A stretch of DNA of 33,565 nucleotides from a virus, in IMG/VR virus record IMGVR_UViG_3300010885_002439, positions 1 to 33,565 of that record. One strand, written 5' to 3'. Shown in pieces: positions 23,106 through 28,812 of the stretch (its first letter is position 1; each line of letters opens with the position of its first letter). A program made the position numbers and the translations under genes. Under the pieces are notes generated by a model, which was given only the letters and a program-made list of their open reading frames with translations, had not been told where the DNA came from and did no database searches.

Positions 23106-23339
23106 TTAATGCTCCTTAATGTATTTAGGGTATTCGGGATGGTTCATTGTCACAGCTGTATATGCTTTCTCCAGCTTATCTTCAATTCGCAAAACTTCTT
23201 CCTTTGCCTTGATTCTTTGTAAAACCCAAGGAGCAAATTGTTTACGCATCTCTCCCCAGTATTCTTCTGCCACAGTTAATTCAGCATTTAGAGCATTTAA
23301 AAAATCCCACTTCTTTCTGGTTATTTCTTGATTAGTCAT
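23106..23339 (-). CDS. 77-residue helical hypothetical protein
   Basis: The ATG at 23339 is chosen because AAGGAGAATGAA precedes it, while an ATG-like start at 23372 is inside the upstream gene. The product is long-helical with charged heptads (EITRKKWDFLNALNAELTVAEEYWGEMRKQF, VLQRIKAKEEVLRIEDKLEKAYTAV) and ends in HPEYPKYIKEH. Likely a coiled-coil early protein. No catalytic signature. Next gene starts after a 1-base gap. Confidence 0.6.
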   Translation of the reverse strand: MTNQEITRKKWDFLNALNAELTVAEEYWGEMRKQFAPWVLQRIKAKEEVLRIEDKLEKAYTAVTMNHPEYPKYIKEH

Positions 23340-23355
23340 TTCATTCTCCTTTAAT

Positions 23356-23688
23356 TTAATCCATCCAGCCATCGTAATACTCAGCTTGTATGTTGTTGGC
23401 AGCTAGAAACTCTAATGCCAAGTCTACTGCTCGAAAAGCAGCTACGTTGCCCTGTACGAATCCGCAATAGACAACTTCTTTCATTTCATAATTGCGCTTT
23501 CCTTTGCCCAGATACGGAACTCGAATAGCTTTCCCACCGCAGCAAGTGCCAGTATCTTCTGCTCCTTGCTTCTGCCAGTTCTGATACCAAATCTCCCCGG
23601 CTTCAGCAAAGATTGCTTTGTTGGCTAGTAGGTCAGCATCTTGGTAGGCATTTATTAGATCATCGTTGTAGTTCAATGTTTGCTTCAT
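23356..23688 (-). CDS. Hypothetical protein with a Cys-Cys motif
   Basis: A 110-residue protein with AAGGAGAATGAC before the ATG. Residues 13-40 are helical (LINAYQDADLLANKAIFAEAGEIWYQNWQ). TGTCCGGKAIRVPYLGKGKRNYEMKEVVYCGFVQGNVAAFRAVDLALEFLAANNI follows, a mixed alpha/beta piece with two adjacent cysteines and a third near VVYC. Family unknown. A copy of the GCAA-tetraloop hairpin lies between this gene and the one upstream. Confidence 0.6.
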   Translation of the reverse strand: MKQTLNYNDDLINAYQDADLLANKAIFAEAGEIWYQNWQKQGAEDTGTCCGGKAIRVPYLGKGKRNYEMKEVVYCGFVQGNVAAFRAVDLALEFLAANNIQAEYYDGWMD

Positions 23689-23703
23689 GTCATTCTCCTT
23701 AGT

Positions 23704-23719
23704 AGGGGCTTGCGCCCCT
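23704..23719 (-). other. GCAA-tetraloop RNA hairpin, copy 1
   Basis: On the minus strand the sequence AGGGGCGCAAGCCCCT forms a 6-bp GC stem with a GCAA loop, a stable GNRA tetraloop. It begins 5 bases past the stop of the 68-residue gene. There is no T run after it, so it is not a standard terminator. Two further copies follow the same pattern (26532 and 26968). Confidence 0.7.
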
Positions 23720-23724
23720 GTTGG

Positions 23725-23931
23725 TTATTTAAAATCGTGGTGCGTGGCTAATGCAATAGCTTCTTTTGCTGTCTTAGCCCTGTACCCATCACACAGCATA
23801 TGCCTGATTCCATCGGCATATGCTATCCATGCTGGTGGTATAGTTGCTTGACATACTGTATTAAAATATTCATCTTCCAAATATACTTCATCAATCTTTA
23901 CAAATTTTCTACCGTTGAATATTTTGTTCAT
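23725..23931 (-). CDS. 68-residue hypothetical protein
   Basis: The ATG is preceded by the extended leader box CACGAAAAGGAGAAT. The product starts MNKIFNGRKFVKIDEVYLED and contains NTVCQATIPPAWIAYADGIRHMLCDGYRAKTAKEAIALATHHDFK. The final K-T-A-K-E-A-I-A-L-A helix is a small common motif of phage proteins that sit next to nucleotide-metabolism genes. Function unknown. The stop is followed at once by the GCAA hairpin. Confidence 0.6.
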   Translation of the reverse strand: MNKIFNGRKFVKIDEVYLEDEYFNTVCQATIPPAWIAYADGIRHMLCDGYRAKTAKEAIALATHHDFK

Positions 23932-23952
23932 TTTAATTCTCCTTTTCGTGGT

Positions 23953-24165
23953 TTAATAAATAATAGCTTTGACTAATCCATCTTCCCAAATCAATCTGTC
24001 CACTTTGCGTAACCTCATCATCGCACCCCATATAAGCATATCGTCAGTTGCCATTTTTCTATATCCTTTGCGGAATGTCGGGTGGAAGAATTTACCATCT
24101 TGGTGGTAAGCCCCATCAAAAAACAACTCAAGAACTCTTTGCACATTTAGTCTTGGCATCTTCAT
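23953..24165 (-). CDS. 70-residue hypothetical protein, first gene of the leftward accessory operon
   Basis: This gene opens the leftward block. Its ATG is preceded by the same box (CACGAAAAGGAGAAT at 24184-24170). The product has MKMPRLNVQRVLELFFDG, then FFHPTFRKGYRKMATDDMLIWGAMMRLRKVDRLIWEDGLVKAIIY, mostly helical with many basic and aromatic residues. No family is recognised. The promoter-like segment upstream at about 24.2 kb is the most likely start of the message covering the seventeen genes to 18526. Confidence 0.55.
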   Translation of the reverse strand: MKMPRLNVQRVLELFFDGAYHQDGKFFHPTFRKGYRKMATDDMLIWGAMMRLRKVDRLIWEDGLVKAIIY

Positions 24166-24207
24166 TTTGATTCTCCTTTTCGTGGGTTTTTGTCATTTGC
24201 TACAGTT

Positions 24208-24231
24208 ATAATAGTATAGATGTATTACACA
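24208..24231 (-). promoter_or_regulatory. Weak promoter-like region before the leftward accessory operon
   Basis: On the minus strand TGTGTAATA (24231-24223) is followed 9 bases later by TATTAT (24213-24208). The TGTGTAATA spacer element recurs in the other early promoters. No TTGCAT -35 box is present here, so an activator or degenerate promoter is possible. Confidence 0.35.
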
Positions 24232-24272
24232 TTCCGTTTGATATATATCAATATTTTGCTATATTTATTGAA

Positions 24273-24299
24273 TAAAAAAAAGCCCCCTAAAAGGAGGCT
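24273..24299 (-). terminator. Intrinsic terminator of the recombination operon
   Basis: Leftward RNA: AGCCTCCT (24299-24292), loop TTT, AGGGGGCT (24288-24281), 8-bp stem with one G-U pair, then a run of 7-8 T. It lies about 100 bases beyond the SSB stop codon, so it closes that operon. Confidence 0.8.
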
Positions 24300-24345
24300 A
24301 AAACAGCGCGGATCATTGCTATCAGCGTGAGGTGGGGAGAATGAC

Positions 24346-24356
24346 CACGAAAAGGA
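24346..24356 (+). repeat. Orphan copy of the CACGAAAAGGA leader box
   Basis: CACGAAAAGGA on the plus strand, the same box that precedes early starts at 23931, 24165, 26860, 27189 and 27681. No substantial plus-strand gene follows here, so it looks like a relic or an unrelated use. Confidence 0.5.
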
Positions 24357-24401
24357 CATCACTTTATTTAGGTAGCTACACCTGACATTCCCCCCGAAAG
24401 T

Positions 24402-24800
24402 CTAAAATGGGCAATCTTCCCCGAAAGGATTAACCTCTTTATTATTTTCTATAGTAGTTGGTTTCGGCTTGTCACCCTTGCTACCAAGCATTTGCATGGA
24501 GTCTGCAATCACTTTAGTTGAGTAGCGAGTGATACCATCCTTATCATATTTCTCTGTCTTTAGTTTACCCTCAACGTAAAGCTGAGAACCCTGTGTAACG
24601 TACTGCTTAACAATCTCAGCCAGTTTACCAAAGAATACTACGTTAACCCATTCGGTCACTTCCTTCTGCTCGCCCTGCTTGTCCTTGTAGCGTTCCGTAA
24701 TAGCTATGCTGATGTTGGCTACGCACTTTCCATCTGGCATGAACCTAACCTCTGGATCACGACCTACATTACCAATACCTATAAATTTATTTACTGCCAT
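24402..24800 (-). CDS. ssb: Single-stranded DNA-binding protein
   Basis: A 132-residue protein with the OB-fold of bacterial-type SSB over residues 1-106 (NKFIGIGNVGRDPEVRFMPDGKCVANISIAITERYKDKQGEQKEVTEWVNVVFFGKLAEIVKQYVTQGSQLYVEGKLKTEKY). It has the T-E-W and GKLAE hallmarks. A short linker leads to the acidic tip PFGEDCPF, where the ending is CPF rather than the common IPF. The tip recruits partner proteins. The gene follows the exonuclease by 2 bases and is last in the operon. Confidence 0.9.
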   Translation of the reverse strand: MAVNKFIGIGNVGRDPEVRFMPDGKCVANISIAITERYKDKQGEQKEVTEWVNVVFFGKLAEIVKQYVTQGSQLYVEGKLKTEKYDKDGITRYSTKVIADSMQMLGSKGDKPKPTTIENNKEVNPFGEDCPF

Positions 24801-24802
24801 GA

Positions 24803-25408
24803 TTATTCTCCTAGTTGGATGATTAAATTTTCCACTTCCGTTAAAAAGTGGGTTACTTCTGCTTCCATCTCTGCGATGAAACTGTTATCACGCTGCAGCC
24901 TAATGATCAGCAGCTGATTCTTCTTTGATAGCCTTGGATCGAATGATACGAAGTCGCACCACTCACGATCCGTACACCACATCTGCGCTTGCATCTGGTT
25001 AAAATACTTAGTTGGTATCTGCTGAGAAAGCAAGTATTCAAGATGCGTATTGGTATTTGGGCATTTTATCTCAATAAGACCTATGTTGCCCACAAGTCTA
25101 TCAGGTGATACGCCCAGCCACTTTATGTAAGGATGGTGTACAAAGCCTGTCGGCTCAACGAAAGTGTCCTTAACGACCTCGTATGCCATTGCAGCCACTT
25201 CTTCCTGCTGTATACCCCACTCCATCGCAGCATTAGTAAAAGACTCCTGTATTGTGCCAGTTATTCGTTCGGCAACCAACTTCATCTTGTACTTATGCCG
25301 GGTGATAGACTCACCACCCTTTCCTTTTGACATGACATCGGAGATGCAGCTGGCGGTTACATGACCTAGCCTCTGCATCTTCCACTCGTCTGTTCCCTGA
25401 ACTATCAT
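24803..25408 (-). CDS. YqaJ-type viral recombinase/exonuclease
   Basis: A 201-residue protein of the YqaJ (lambda exonuclease-like) fold. It begins VQGTDEWKMQRLGHVTAS and has the core GVSPDRLVGNIGLIEIKCPN, giving Asp103 and Glu113-x-Lys115, with QMQAQMW (Gln139 region) following. These residues bind metal and cut DNA from an end, leaving single-stranded tails for annealing. Immediately upstream is the DUF1071 annealing gene, overlapping by ATGA, and SSB follows. Together these make a two-component recombination system like lambda exo and beta. Confidence 0.8.
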   Translation of the reverse strand: MIVQGTDEWKMQRLGHVTASCISDVMSKGKGGESITRHKYKMKLVAERITGTIQESFTNAAMEWGIQQEEVAAMAYEVVKDTFVEPTGFVHHPYIKWLGVSPDRLVGNIGLIEIKCPNTNTHLEYLLSQQIPTKYFNQMQAQMWCTDREWCDFVSFDPRLSKKNQLLIIRLQRDNSFIAEMEAEVTHFLTEVENLIIQLGE

Positions 25409-26004
25409 ACTAGCCTCGCCTTCACAAGATTGGTGGCATCCCGAACCAGCCTTAACAATGCCACATCATTATTACAGAATAGAACTGCTATCTCGTAGTT
25501 GACCTTGAGATTTTCCATTGAGTCGGATGAGTCAATTTTAGCAATCAAATCCGCAAGACCATCTACATCAACTGGCGGTGCTTCAGGCAAATCCTCACCA
25601 GCGTAAATGTAGATCGCAAGCCCAAACATAGCCAAGTTCTTAACCAAGCAACGCATAATAGTTTTATTGACATCGAACATATCAAAAGCATCGCAAGTCT
25701 TTTCTCCAAACTTAGTTTGGTATGTATATGCTGTGCGTTTCATTGCTTTGTTTGCACCATCCATGATGGGCAACCACATCTCATGGGTTATACCATTAGC
25801 CGTAACCTCGGTATAAACCATTACACCAGCCTCACTTTCAAAGTAAGGCAAGCCCTCCATTGTTTTCATTACTTGGTAAGTAGTATCAGGGCATTTTTGT
25901 TTAAATATACGCCAAGCCCAAGCCCAAGAAAGATAGGTTAATTTATTTTTCTTTTCCGTATGCTCGTTAACATTGATACCGCAAAGTTCGTTAAAAGTTG
26001 TCAT
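25405..26004 (-). CDS. DUF1071 single-strand annealing protein
   Basis: A 199-residue protein. The ATG at 26004 has TGGAGGG ahead of it. Residues 1-140 match DUF1071 (Sak-like): INVNEHTEKKNKLTYLSWAWAWRIFKQKCPDTTYQ, then GVMVYTEVTANGITHEMWLPIMDGANKAMK, and NKTIMRCLVKNLAMFGLAIYIYAGEDLPE. The family pairs with exonucleases to anneal complementary strands. The gene overlaps the exonuclease by ATGA, and the C-terminal 60 residues are a separate helical tail. Length is usual. Confidence 0.8.
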   Translation of the reverse strand: MTTFNELCGINVNEHTEKKNKLTYLSWAWAWRIFKQKCPDTTYQVMKTMEGLPYFESEAGVMVYTEVTANGITHEMWLPIMDGANKAMKRTAYTYQTKFGEKTCDAFDMFDVNKTIMRCLVKNLAMFGLAIYIYAGEDLPEAPPVDVDGLADLIAKIDSSDSMENLKVNYEIAVLFCNNDVALLRLVRDATNLVKARLV

Positions 26005-26311
26005 GATTAGCCCTCCAGTAGTTTGATCCAGAATCACGAATCCTATCCCTGTCATCAAATCGCGCAGCAGCTAAACTGTTAGCTCGGTCATAGCAGTAGT
26101 TATATACAGCCCTAGAAATTTCTTTACCTATAGCTGCATAGTTCTCAGACTCAATCGCTTCTACAAGCATTTCATTATCGACATGGTTGTATAGCGCATC
26201 CTCTCTAATAGCCTCCATGAACATTTGATGTGTGTGCGGATTAAACGTATCCTGCAGCAATCCCTCGACTACAACATCTAAAGCATCTGCCTTCTCGATT
26301 GCATAACTCAT
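25991..26311 (-). CDS. 106-residue hypothetical early protein
   Basis: The start overlaps the upstream stop (ATGA). The product begins MSYAIEKADALDVVVEGLLQ, has TFNPHTHQMFMEAIREDALYNHVDNEMLVEAIESENYAAIGKEISRAVYNYCYD, and ends SNYWRANHDNF. It is helical. The A-D-A-L-x-x-V-x-x-x-L start is shared with the small protein just upstream, suggesting a partial duplication. Family unknown. The last 14 bases overlap the annealing-protein start. Confidence 0.6.
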   Translation of the reverse strand: MSYAIEKADALDVVVEGLLQDTFNPHTHQMFMEAIREDALYNHVDNEMLVEAIESENYAAIGKEISRAVYNYCYDRANSLAAARFDDRDRIRDSGSNYWRANHDNF

Positions 26312-26505
26312 AATAGTTGCTCCAATTTATCTTCAACAGTATTTACATAATAGTCTGTACATGGCAGGTCTGCTGGTGCAAGTATATGGTCATCTACCCA
26401 TACCCATTTATCTGTAACAGCAGCATAGTCTGTGGCATTTTGTAAAGTAAGATTTGCTAAGACTTTGTTTAACGCATCTGCTCGTTGCATAACAGTCATT
26501 CTCAT
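26308..26505 (-). CDS. 65-residue hypothetical early protein
   Basis: The ATG is preceded by a variant of the leader box (CACAAAAAGGAGAAT). The product starts MRMTVMQRADALNKVLANLT and ends TVEDKLEQLL, with a short central aromatic stretch (DKWVWVDD). The A-D-A-L-x-x-V-x-x-x-L motif recurs in the next gene. The function is unknown. Placement in the recombination operon is the only clue. The GCAA hairpin copy 2 lies between it and the gene upstream. Confidence 0.6.
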   Translation of the reverse strand: MRMTVMQRADALNKVLANLTLQNATDYAAVTDKWVWVDDHILAPADLPCTDYYVNTVEDKLEQLL

Positions 26506-26531
26506 TTCATTCTCCTTTTTGTGGATTGAAG

Positions 26532-26547
26532 TGGGGCTTGCGCCCCA
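26532..26547 (-). other. GCAA-tetraloop RNA hairpin, copy 2
   Basis: Minus-strand TGGGGCGCAAGCCCCA, 6-bp stem and GCAA loop, starting 4 bases after the stop of the 102-residue gene at 26552. The 14-base core is identical to the copies at 23705 and 26968. Confidence 0.7.
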
Positions 26548-26551
26548 TCTT

Positions 26552-26860
26552 TTATTGCATTGTCAAACGCTGCACAGTTTGCAGATCAGATACATCAACA
26601 CCATCCATAACCTCTGCCAGCATAAACTTGCTCAGATTTAAAGTCTTTCTGATCCGTTCAACATCATTAACATCGTTGTATTCCTGCACAGATTTTAAAA
26701 GCTCCTGACAATCTGACAGCATACCCATAACTCGCATAGCGATTAAATTTATATCCATCGGTGCGAACTCATCTGCCATCTTCATATAAACAGATCGTAT
26801 GTTTGCCTCACTCATACCATAACAATTTTTTTCAAAGTCTGTTGCAATAGCCTTTGTCAT
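26552..26860 (-). CDS. 102-residue helical hypothetical early protein
   Basis: The ATG at 26860 follows the box CACGAAAAGGAGAA. An upstream in-frame start near 26938 would sit inside the promoter and is rejected. The product is helical: MTKAIATDFEKNCYGMSEANIRSVYMKMADEF, MRVMGMLSDCQELLKSVQEYNDVNDVERIRKTLNLSKFMLAEVMDG and an end SDLQTVQRLTMQ. Family unknown. It has its own promoter (26935-26906) with a leader hairpin, suggesting strong early expression. Confidence 0.6.
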   Translation of the reverse strand: MTKAIATDFEKNCYGMSEANIRSVYMKMADEFAPMDINLIAMRVMGMLSDCQELLKSVQEYNDVNDVERIRKTLNLSKFMLAEVMDGVDVSDLQTVQRLTMQ

Positions 26861-26879
26861 TTTTTTCTCCTTTTCGTGT

Positions 26880-26899
26880 ATGGGAGCAAATGCCACCAT
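26880..26899 (-). promoter_or_regulatory. Leader hairpin at predicted +1 of the 26860 gene
   Basis: Minus strand ATGGTGGCATTTGCTCCCAT, 20 nt. It can form 8 of 9 pairs (one G-U, one mismatch) and begins 6 bases after the -10 box. A matching hairpin occurs at 27210-27229. Confidence 0.5.
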
Positions 26900-26905
26900 G
26901 TAAGT

Positions 26906-26935
26906 ATTATAAACCACAACTATTACACAATGCAA
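26906..26935 (-). promoter_or_regulatory. Early leftward promoter 2
   Basis: Minus-strand TTGCAT (26935-26930), 18-bp spacer beginning TGTGTAATA, and TATAAT (26911-26906). It lies upstream of the 26860 gene and is closely similar to the promoter at 27265-27236. Confidence 0.7.
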
Positions 26936-26967
26936 CATTTATTTTATAATACATTCTGTGGTCAACA

Positions 26968-26981
26968 GGGGCTTGCGCCCC
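26968..26981 (-). other. GCAA-tetraloop RNA hairpin, copy 3
   Basis: Minus strand GGGGCGCAAGCCCC, 5-bp GC stem plus GCAA loop, located 7 bases after the stop of the 66-residue gene at 26989 and before promoter 2. No T run follows. Confidence 0.7.
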
Positions 26982-26988
26982 ATTTTGT

Positions 26989-27189
26989 TTATGCTGTTAT
27001 TTCAACCTCATTATAATATATGCTCATTGGTCTGGTATATCTTTCTGGGTGTACGCCCATATCCAAGCCCAAGTGGTATATAGCAAGGTCGCGCGTTGGC
27101 TCGTTGGATGAATCCCCAAGCTGACCGATGTCATCAGCATAGTAAGCAACCCACATTTTTCTAGGTCTGTCGTAGTATGTCTTTATCAT
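26989..27189 (-). CDS. 66-residue hypothetical early protein
   Basis: The ATG at 27189 has the box CACGAAAAGGAGAAACAAG before it. The product reads MIKTYYDRPRKMWVAYYADDIGQLGDSSNEPTRDLAIYHLGLDMG and ends PMSIYYNEVEITA. The first 20 residues look like a small beta sheet. It is the first leftward gene, divergent from rusA and driven by the promoter at 27265-27236. Family unknown. First genes after an early promoter often counter host functions, but nothing here proves it. Confidence 0.6.
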   Translation of the reverse strand: MIKTYYDRPRKMWVAYYADDIGQLGDSSNEPTRDLAIYHLGLDMGVHPERYTRPMSIYYNEVEITA

Positions 27190-27209
27190 CTTGTTTCTCC
27201 TTTTCGTGT

Positions 27210-27229
27210 ATGGCAACAGGTGTTACCAT
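27210..27229 (-). promoter_or_regulatory. Leader hairpin at predicted +1 of the 27189 gene
   Basis: Minus strand ATGGTAACACCTGTTGCCAT, 20 nt, can form 9 pairs (one G-U) before loop limits. It starts 6 bases after the -10 box, so the transcript would begin with it. Confidence 0.6.
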
Positions 27230-27235
27230 GTAAGT

Positions 27236-27265
27236 ATTATAAATCACATCTATTACATAATGCAA
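27236..27265 (-). promoter_or_regulatory. Early leftward promoter 1
   Basis: Minus-strand TTGCAT (27265-27260), 18-bp spacer TATGTAATAGATGTGATT, TATAAT (27241-27236). The ATG of rusA on the other strand lies within the -35 box. Confidence 0.7.
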
Positions 27266-27616
27266 ACATTATTTTTGACCATACCATTCCCACCTAGCAT
27301 CAACAGCTACTGGGGCTTTGTTGGTCATCGCAGGTTTTTAAACAAGAGGGCTACACAGTTTAAGCGTGATGTTGCAGAACAGGTTGCATTGACTCCTGTG
27401 CGCTTTGGTGATGCAAGATTATTTGTCACCATGCTGCTATACGAAAAAGACAAAAGGATTCGTGATATAGATAACACCGCCAAACCAACTCTTGATGCGT
27501 TAGTGCAAGCTGGATTATTTAATGACGATAGCCAAGTAGATCGCCTACTCATAGAACGCAGAGAAAAGTTTAAAGGCGGTAAAGCAGAAATCATCATCAC
27601 CACTATAAAAATATAA
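27260..27616 (+). CDS. rusA: RusA-family Holliday junction resolvase
   Basis: A 118-residue protein with the RusA features: a start reading LFLTIPFPPSINSYWG, and the metal site RIRDIDNTAKPTLDALVQAGLFNDDSQVD (Asp69, Asp71, Asp79, Lys75, then Asp89-90). The enzyme resolves four-way DNA junctions during recombination and packaging. The ATG at 27260 lies within the -35 box of the divergent leftward promoter and has no Shine-Dalgarno ahead of it, so it may be translated leaderless or from a weak upstream start. Length is normal. Confidence 0.85.
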   Translation: MQTLFLTIPFPPSINSYWGFVGHRRFLNKRATQFKRDVAEQVALTPVRFGDARLFVTMLLYEKDKRIRDIDNTAKPTLDALVQAGLFNDDSQVDRLLIERREKFKGGKAEIIITTIKI

Positions 27617-27617
27617 C

Positions 27618-27647
27618 TTGCATTGTGTAATACTTCTAAACTATAAT
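27618..27647 (+). promoter_or_regulatory. Early rightward promoter
   Basis: TTGCAT (27618-27623), 18-bp spacer TGTGTAATACTTCTAAAC and TATAAT (27642-27647), just beyond the rusA stop. It is followed by the box CACGAAAAGGA before the DUF1376 start at 27681. Confidence 0.75.
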
Positions 27648-27680
27648 AATCCTGCATCAATCACGAAAAGGAAAAAGCCA

Positions 27681-28436
27681 ATGCACTATTACCAATTCAA
27701 TATTGCGGATTACCGCAAGGACACCGGGCATCTCACGACCTTAGAGCATGGCATCTATCGACAGCTGATAGATTGGATTTACCTAGACGAGCAACCTATC
27801 CCATTGGATACCCAACTGGTTAGGCGTAGGTTACGTTTGGGTTCTGAAGAAGAAGCGCAAGCACTAATTAATGTACTGACTGACTTCTTTGTTGTGGATC
27901 ATTCTGGCTACACACAGAAAAGAATATTTTCCGAGATCAAGCATTACCATGCAAATGCTGAAAAGAATAAAGCCAATGGTATCAAAGGTGGCAGACCTCC
28001 TAGTAACCCAACAATAACCCACTCGGTTAATTTGGCTAACCCAAACATAACCGAAACTAAAGGCAACCAAGAACCAATAACCAATAACCATAAACCAATA
28101 ACCAATATAAATACAAAAGCACTACCAAAGCAAGTGCATCCCCCGGTGGGGGTAAGTTTAGAGTTATGGGCTGATTACATGACTTTAAGAAAGAGCAAGA
28201 AGTCACCAATGACTGCTACATCTCTGAAAGGTTTGGAACGTGAGTCTAAGAAAGCAGGGATAACCCTAGAAGCTGGTATTACAATCTGTGTAGAACGCAA
28301 CTGGGTATCTCTGAAAGCTGAGTGGATATTACAAAAAGATAATACAATGACTACACATCAAATTCAAAACCTAGCAGCAGCCAGATCAATATTTGGAGAT
28401 GAAAGACAACATGGAAACTTTGAGAAGATTACCTGA
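27681..28436 (+). CDS. DUF1376 replication protein
   Basis: A 251-residue protein with ATG at 27681 preceded by CACGAAAAGGAAAAAGCCA. Residues 1-90 match DUF1376: MHYYQFNIADYRKDTGHLTTLEHGIYRQLIDWIYLDEQPIP, then LVRRRLRLGSEEEAQALINVLTDFF. The middle is a polar linker with NKANGIKGGRPPSNP and the repeated K/E-P-I-T-N. The C-terminal section (LELWADYMTLRKSKKSPMTATSLKGLERESKKAG) is helical. DUF1376 is found with phage replication genes and has a winged-helix-like shape. The linker DNA carries 7-bp repeats, as lambda O carries its iterons. It is followed by a P-like loader. Confidence 0.75.
   Translation: MHYYQFNIADYRKDTGHLTTLEHGIYRQLIDWIYLDEQPIPLDTQLVRRRLRLGSEEEAQALINVLTDFFVVDHSGYTQKRIFSEIKHYHANAEKNKANGIKGGRPPSNPTITHSVNLANPNITETKGNQEPITNNHKPITNINTKALPKQVHPPVGVSLELWADYMTLRKSKKSPMTATSLKGLERESKKAGITLEAGITICVERNWVSLKAEWILQKDNTMTTHQIQNLAAARSIFGDERQHGNFEKIT
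28066..28107 (+). repeat. Six tandem 7-bp iterons in the DUF1376 gene (candidate origin)
   Basis: ACCAAGA, ACCAATA, ACCAATA, ACCATAA, ACCAATA, ACCAATA follow one another with no gap. Seven is not a multiple of three, so the repeat reads in all three frames as it moves, which suggests that the DNA, not the protein, is being kept. Confidence 0.7.
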
Positions 28437-28812
28437 ACTTTGGGTGCAAAAGATTTTTGCCACATTGCAGGGTAACTATGGCTCTCGATTTATCAATATG
28501 TACAAAACTGGTCAGCAAATGGATGATGGGAGAGATGCTGGTATTGTAAATGCGATGAATGAATGGGCTGAAAAGCTAGGCGGTTATCAGGATAGCCCAG
28601 AAACATTCAAGCTAGTATTAGATGCGTTACCCAAAGACCCACCAGTATTGCCAGTATTTAGAGAGTTAATGCGTGTGGCTTATATAAAACCAAAACACTT
28701 AGAGATTGCAAAGGTTTGGACAGAAGAAGAACTAAAAAGTAATAGAGCTAGAGCAGCTGAAGAATTTAAGAAGATAAACTTCATATTGGAGAAATCACAT
28801 GAAAAAAGTTAA
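28411..28812 (+). CDS. Lambda P-like replication protein
   Basis: A 133-residue protein. Start is set at ATG 28411, with GGAG 12 bases before; an ATG at 28399 is also possible. The core LPELWVQKIFATLQGNYGSRFINMYKTGQQMDDGRDAGIVNAMNEWAEKLGGYQ, and LDALPKDPPVLPVFRELMRVA, resembles the replication protein P family that brings host DnaB helicase to the origin. The pair DUF1376 then P-like matches lambda O-P. It overlaps the upstream gene by 26 bases and the next gene by 14. Confidence 0.6.
   Translation: METLRRLPELWVQKIFATLQGNYGSRFINMYKTGQQMDDGRDAGIVNAMNEWAEKLGGYQDSPETFKLVLDALPKDPPVLPVFRELMRVAYIKPKHLEIAKVWTEEELKSNRARAAEEFKKINFILEKSHEKS

Noticed and set aside
23704-23719. GCAA hairpins as intrinsic terminators
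   Set aside because: No T run follows any of the three copies, and a downstream gene with its own binding site comes at once in two cases.
24343-24387. Fourteen-codon plus-strand frame beginning ATGACCACGAAA
   Set aside because: Too short, no overlap or family support, and lies in an operon boundary; kept only as an orphan leader box.
27325-27660. Minus-strand 111-codon frame opposite rusA
   Set aside because: It is antisense to a well-identified RusA gene, including its active-site codons, and has no binding site.
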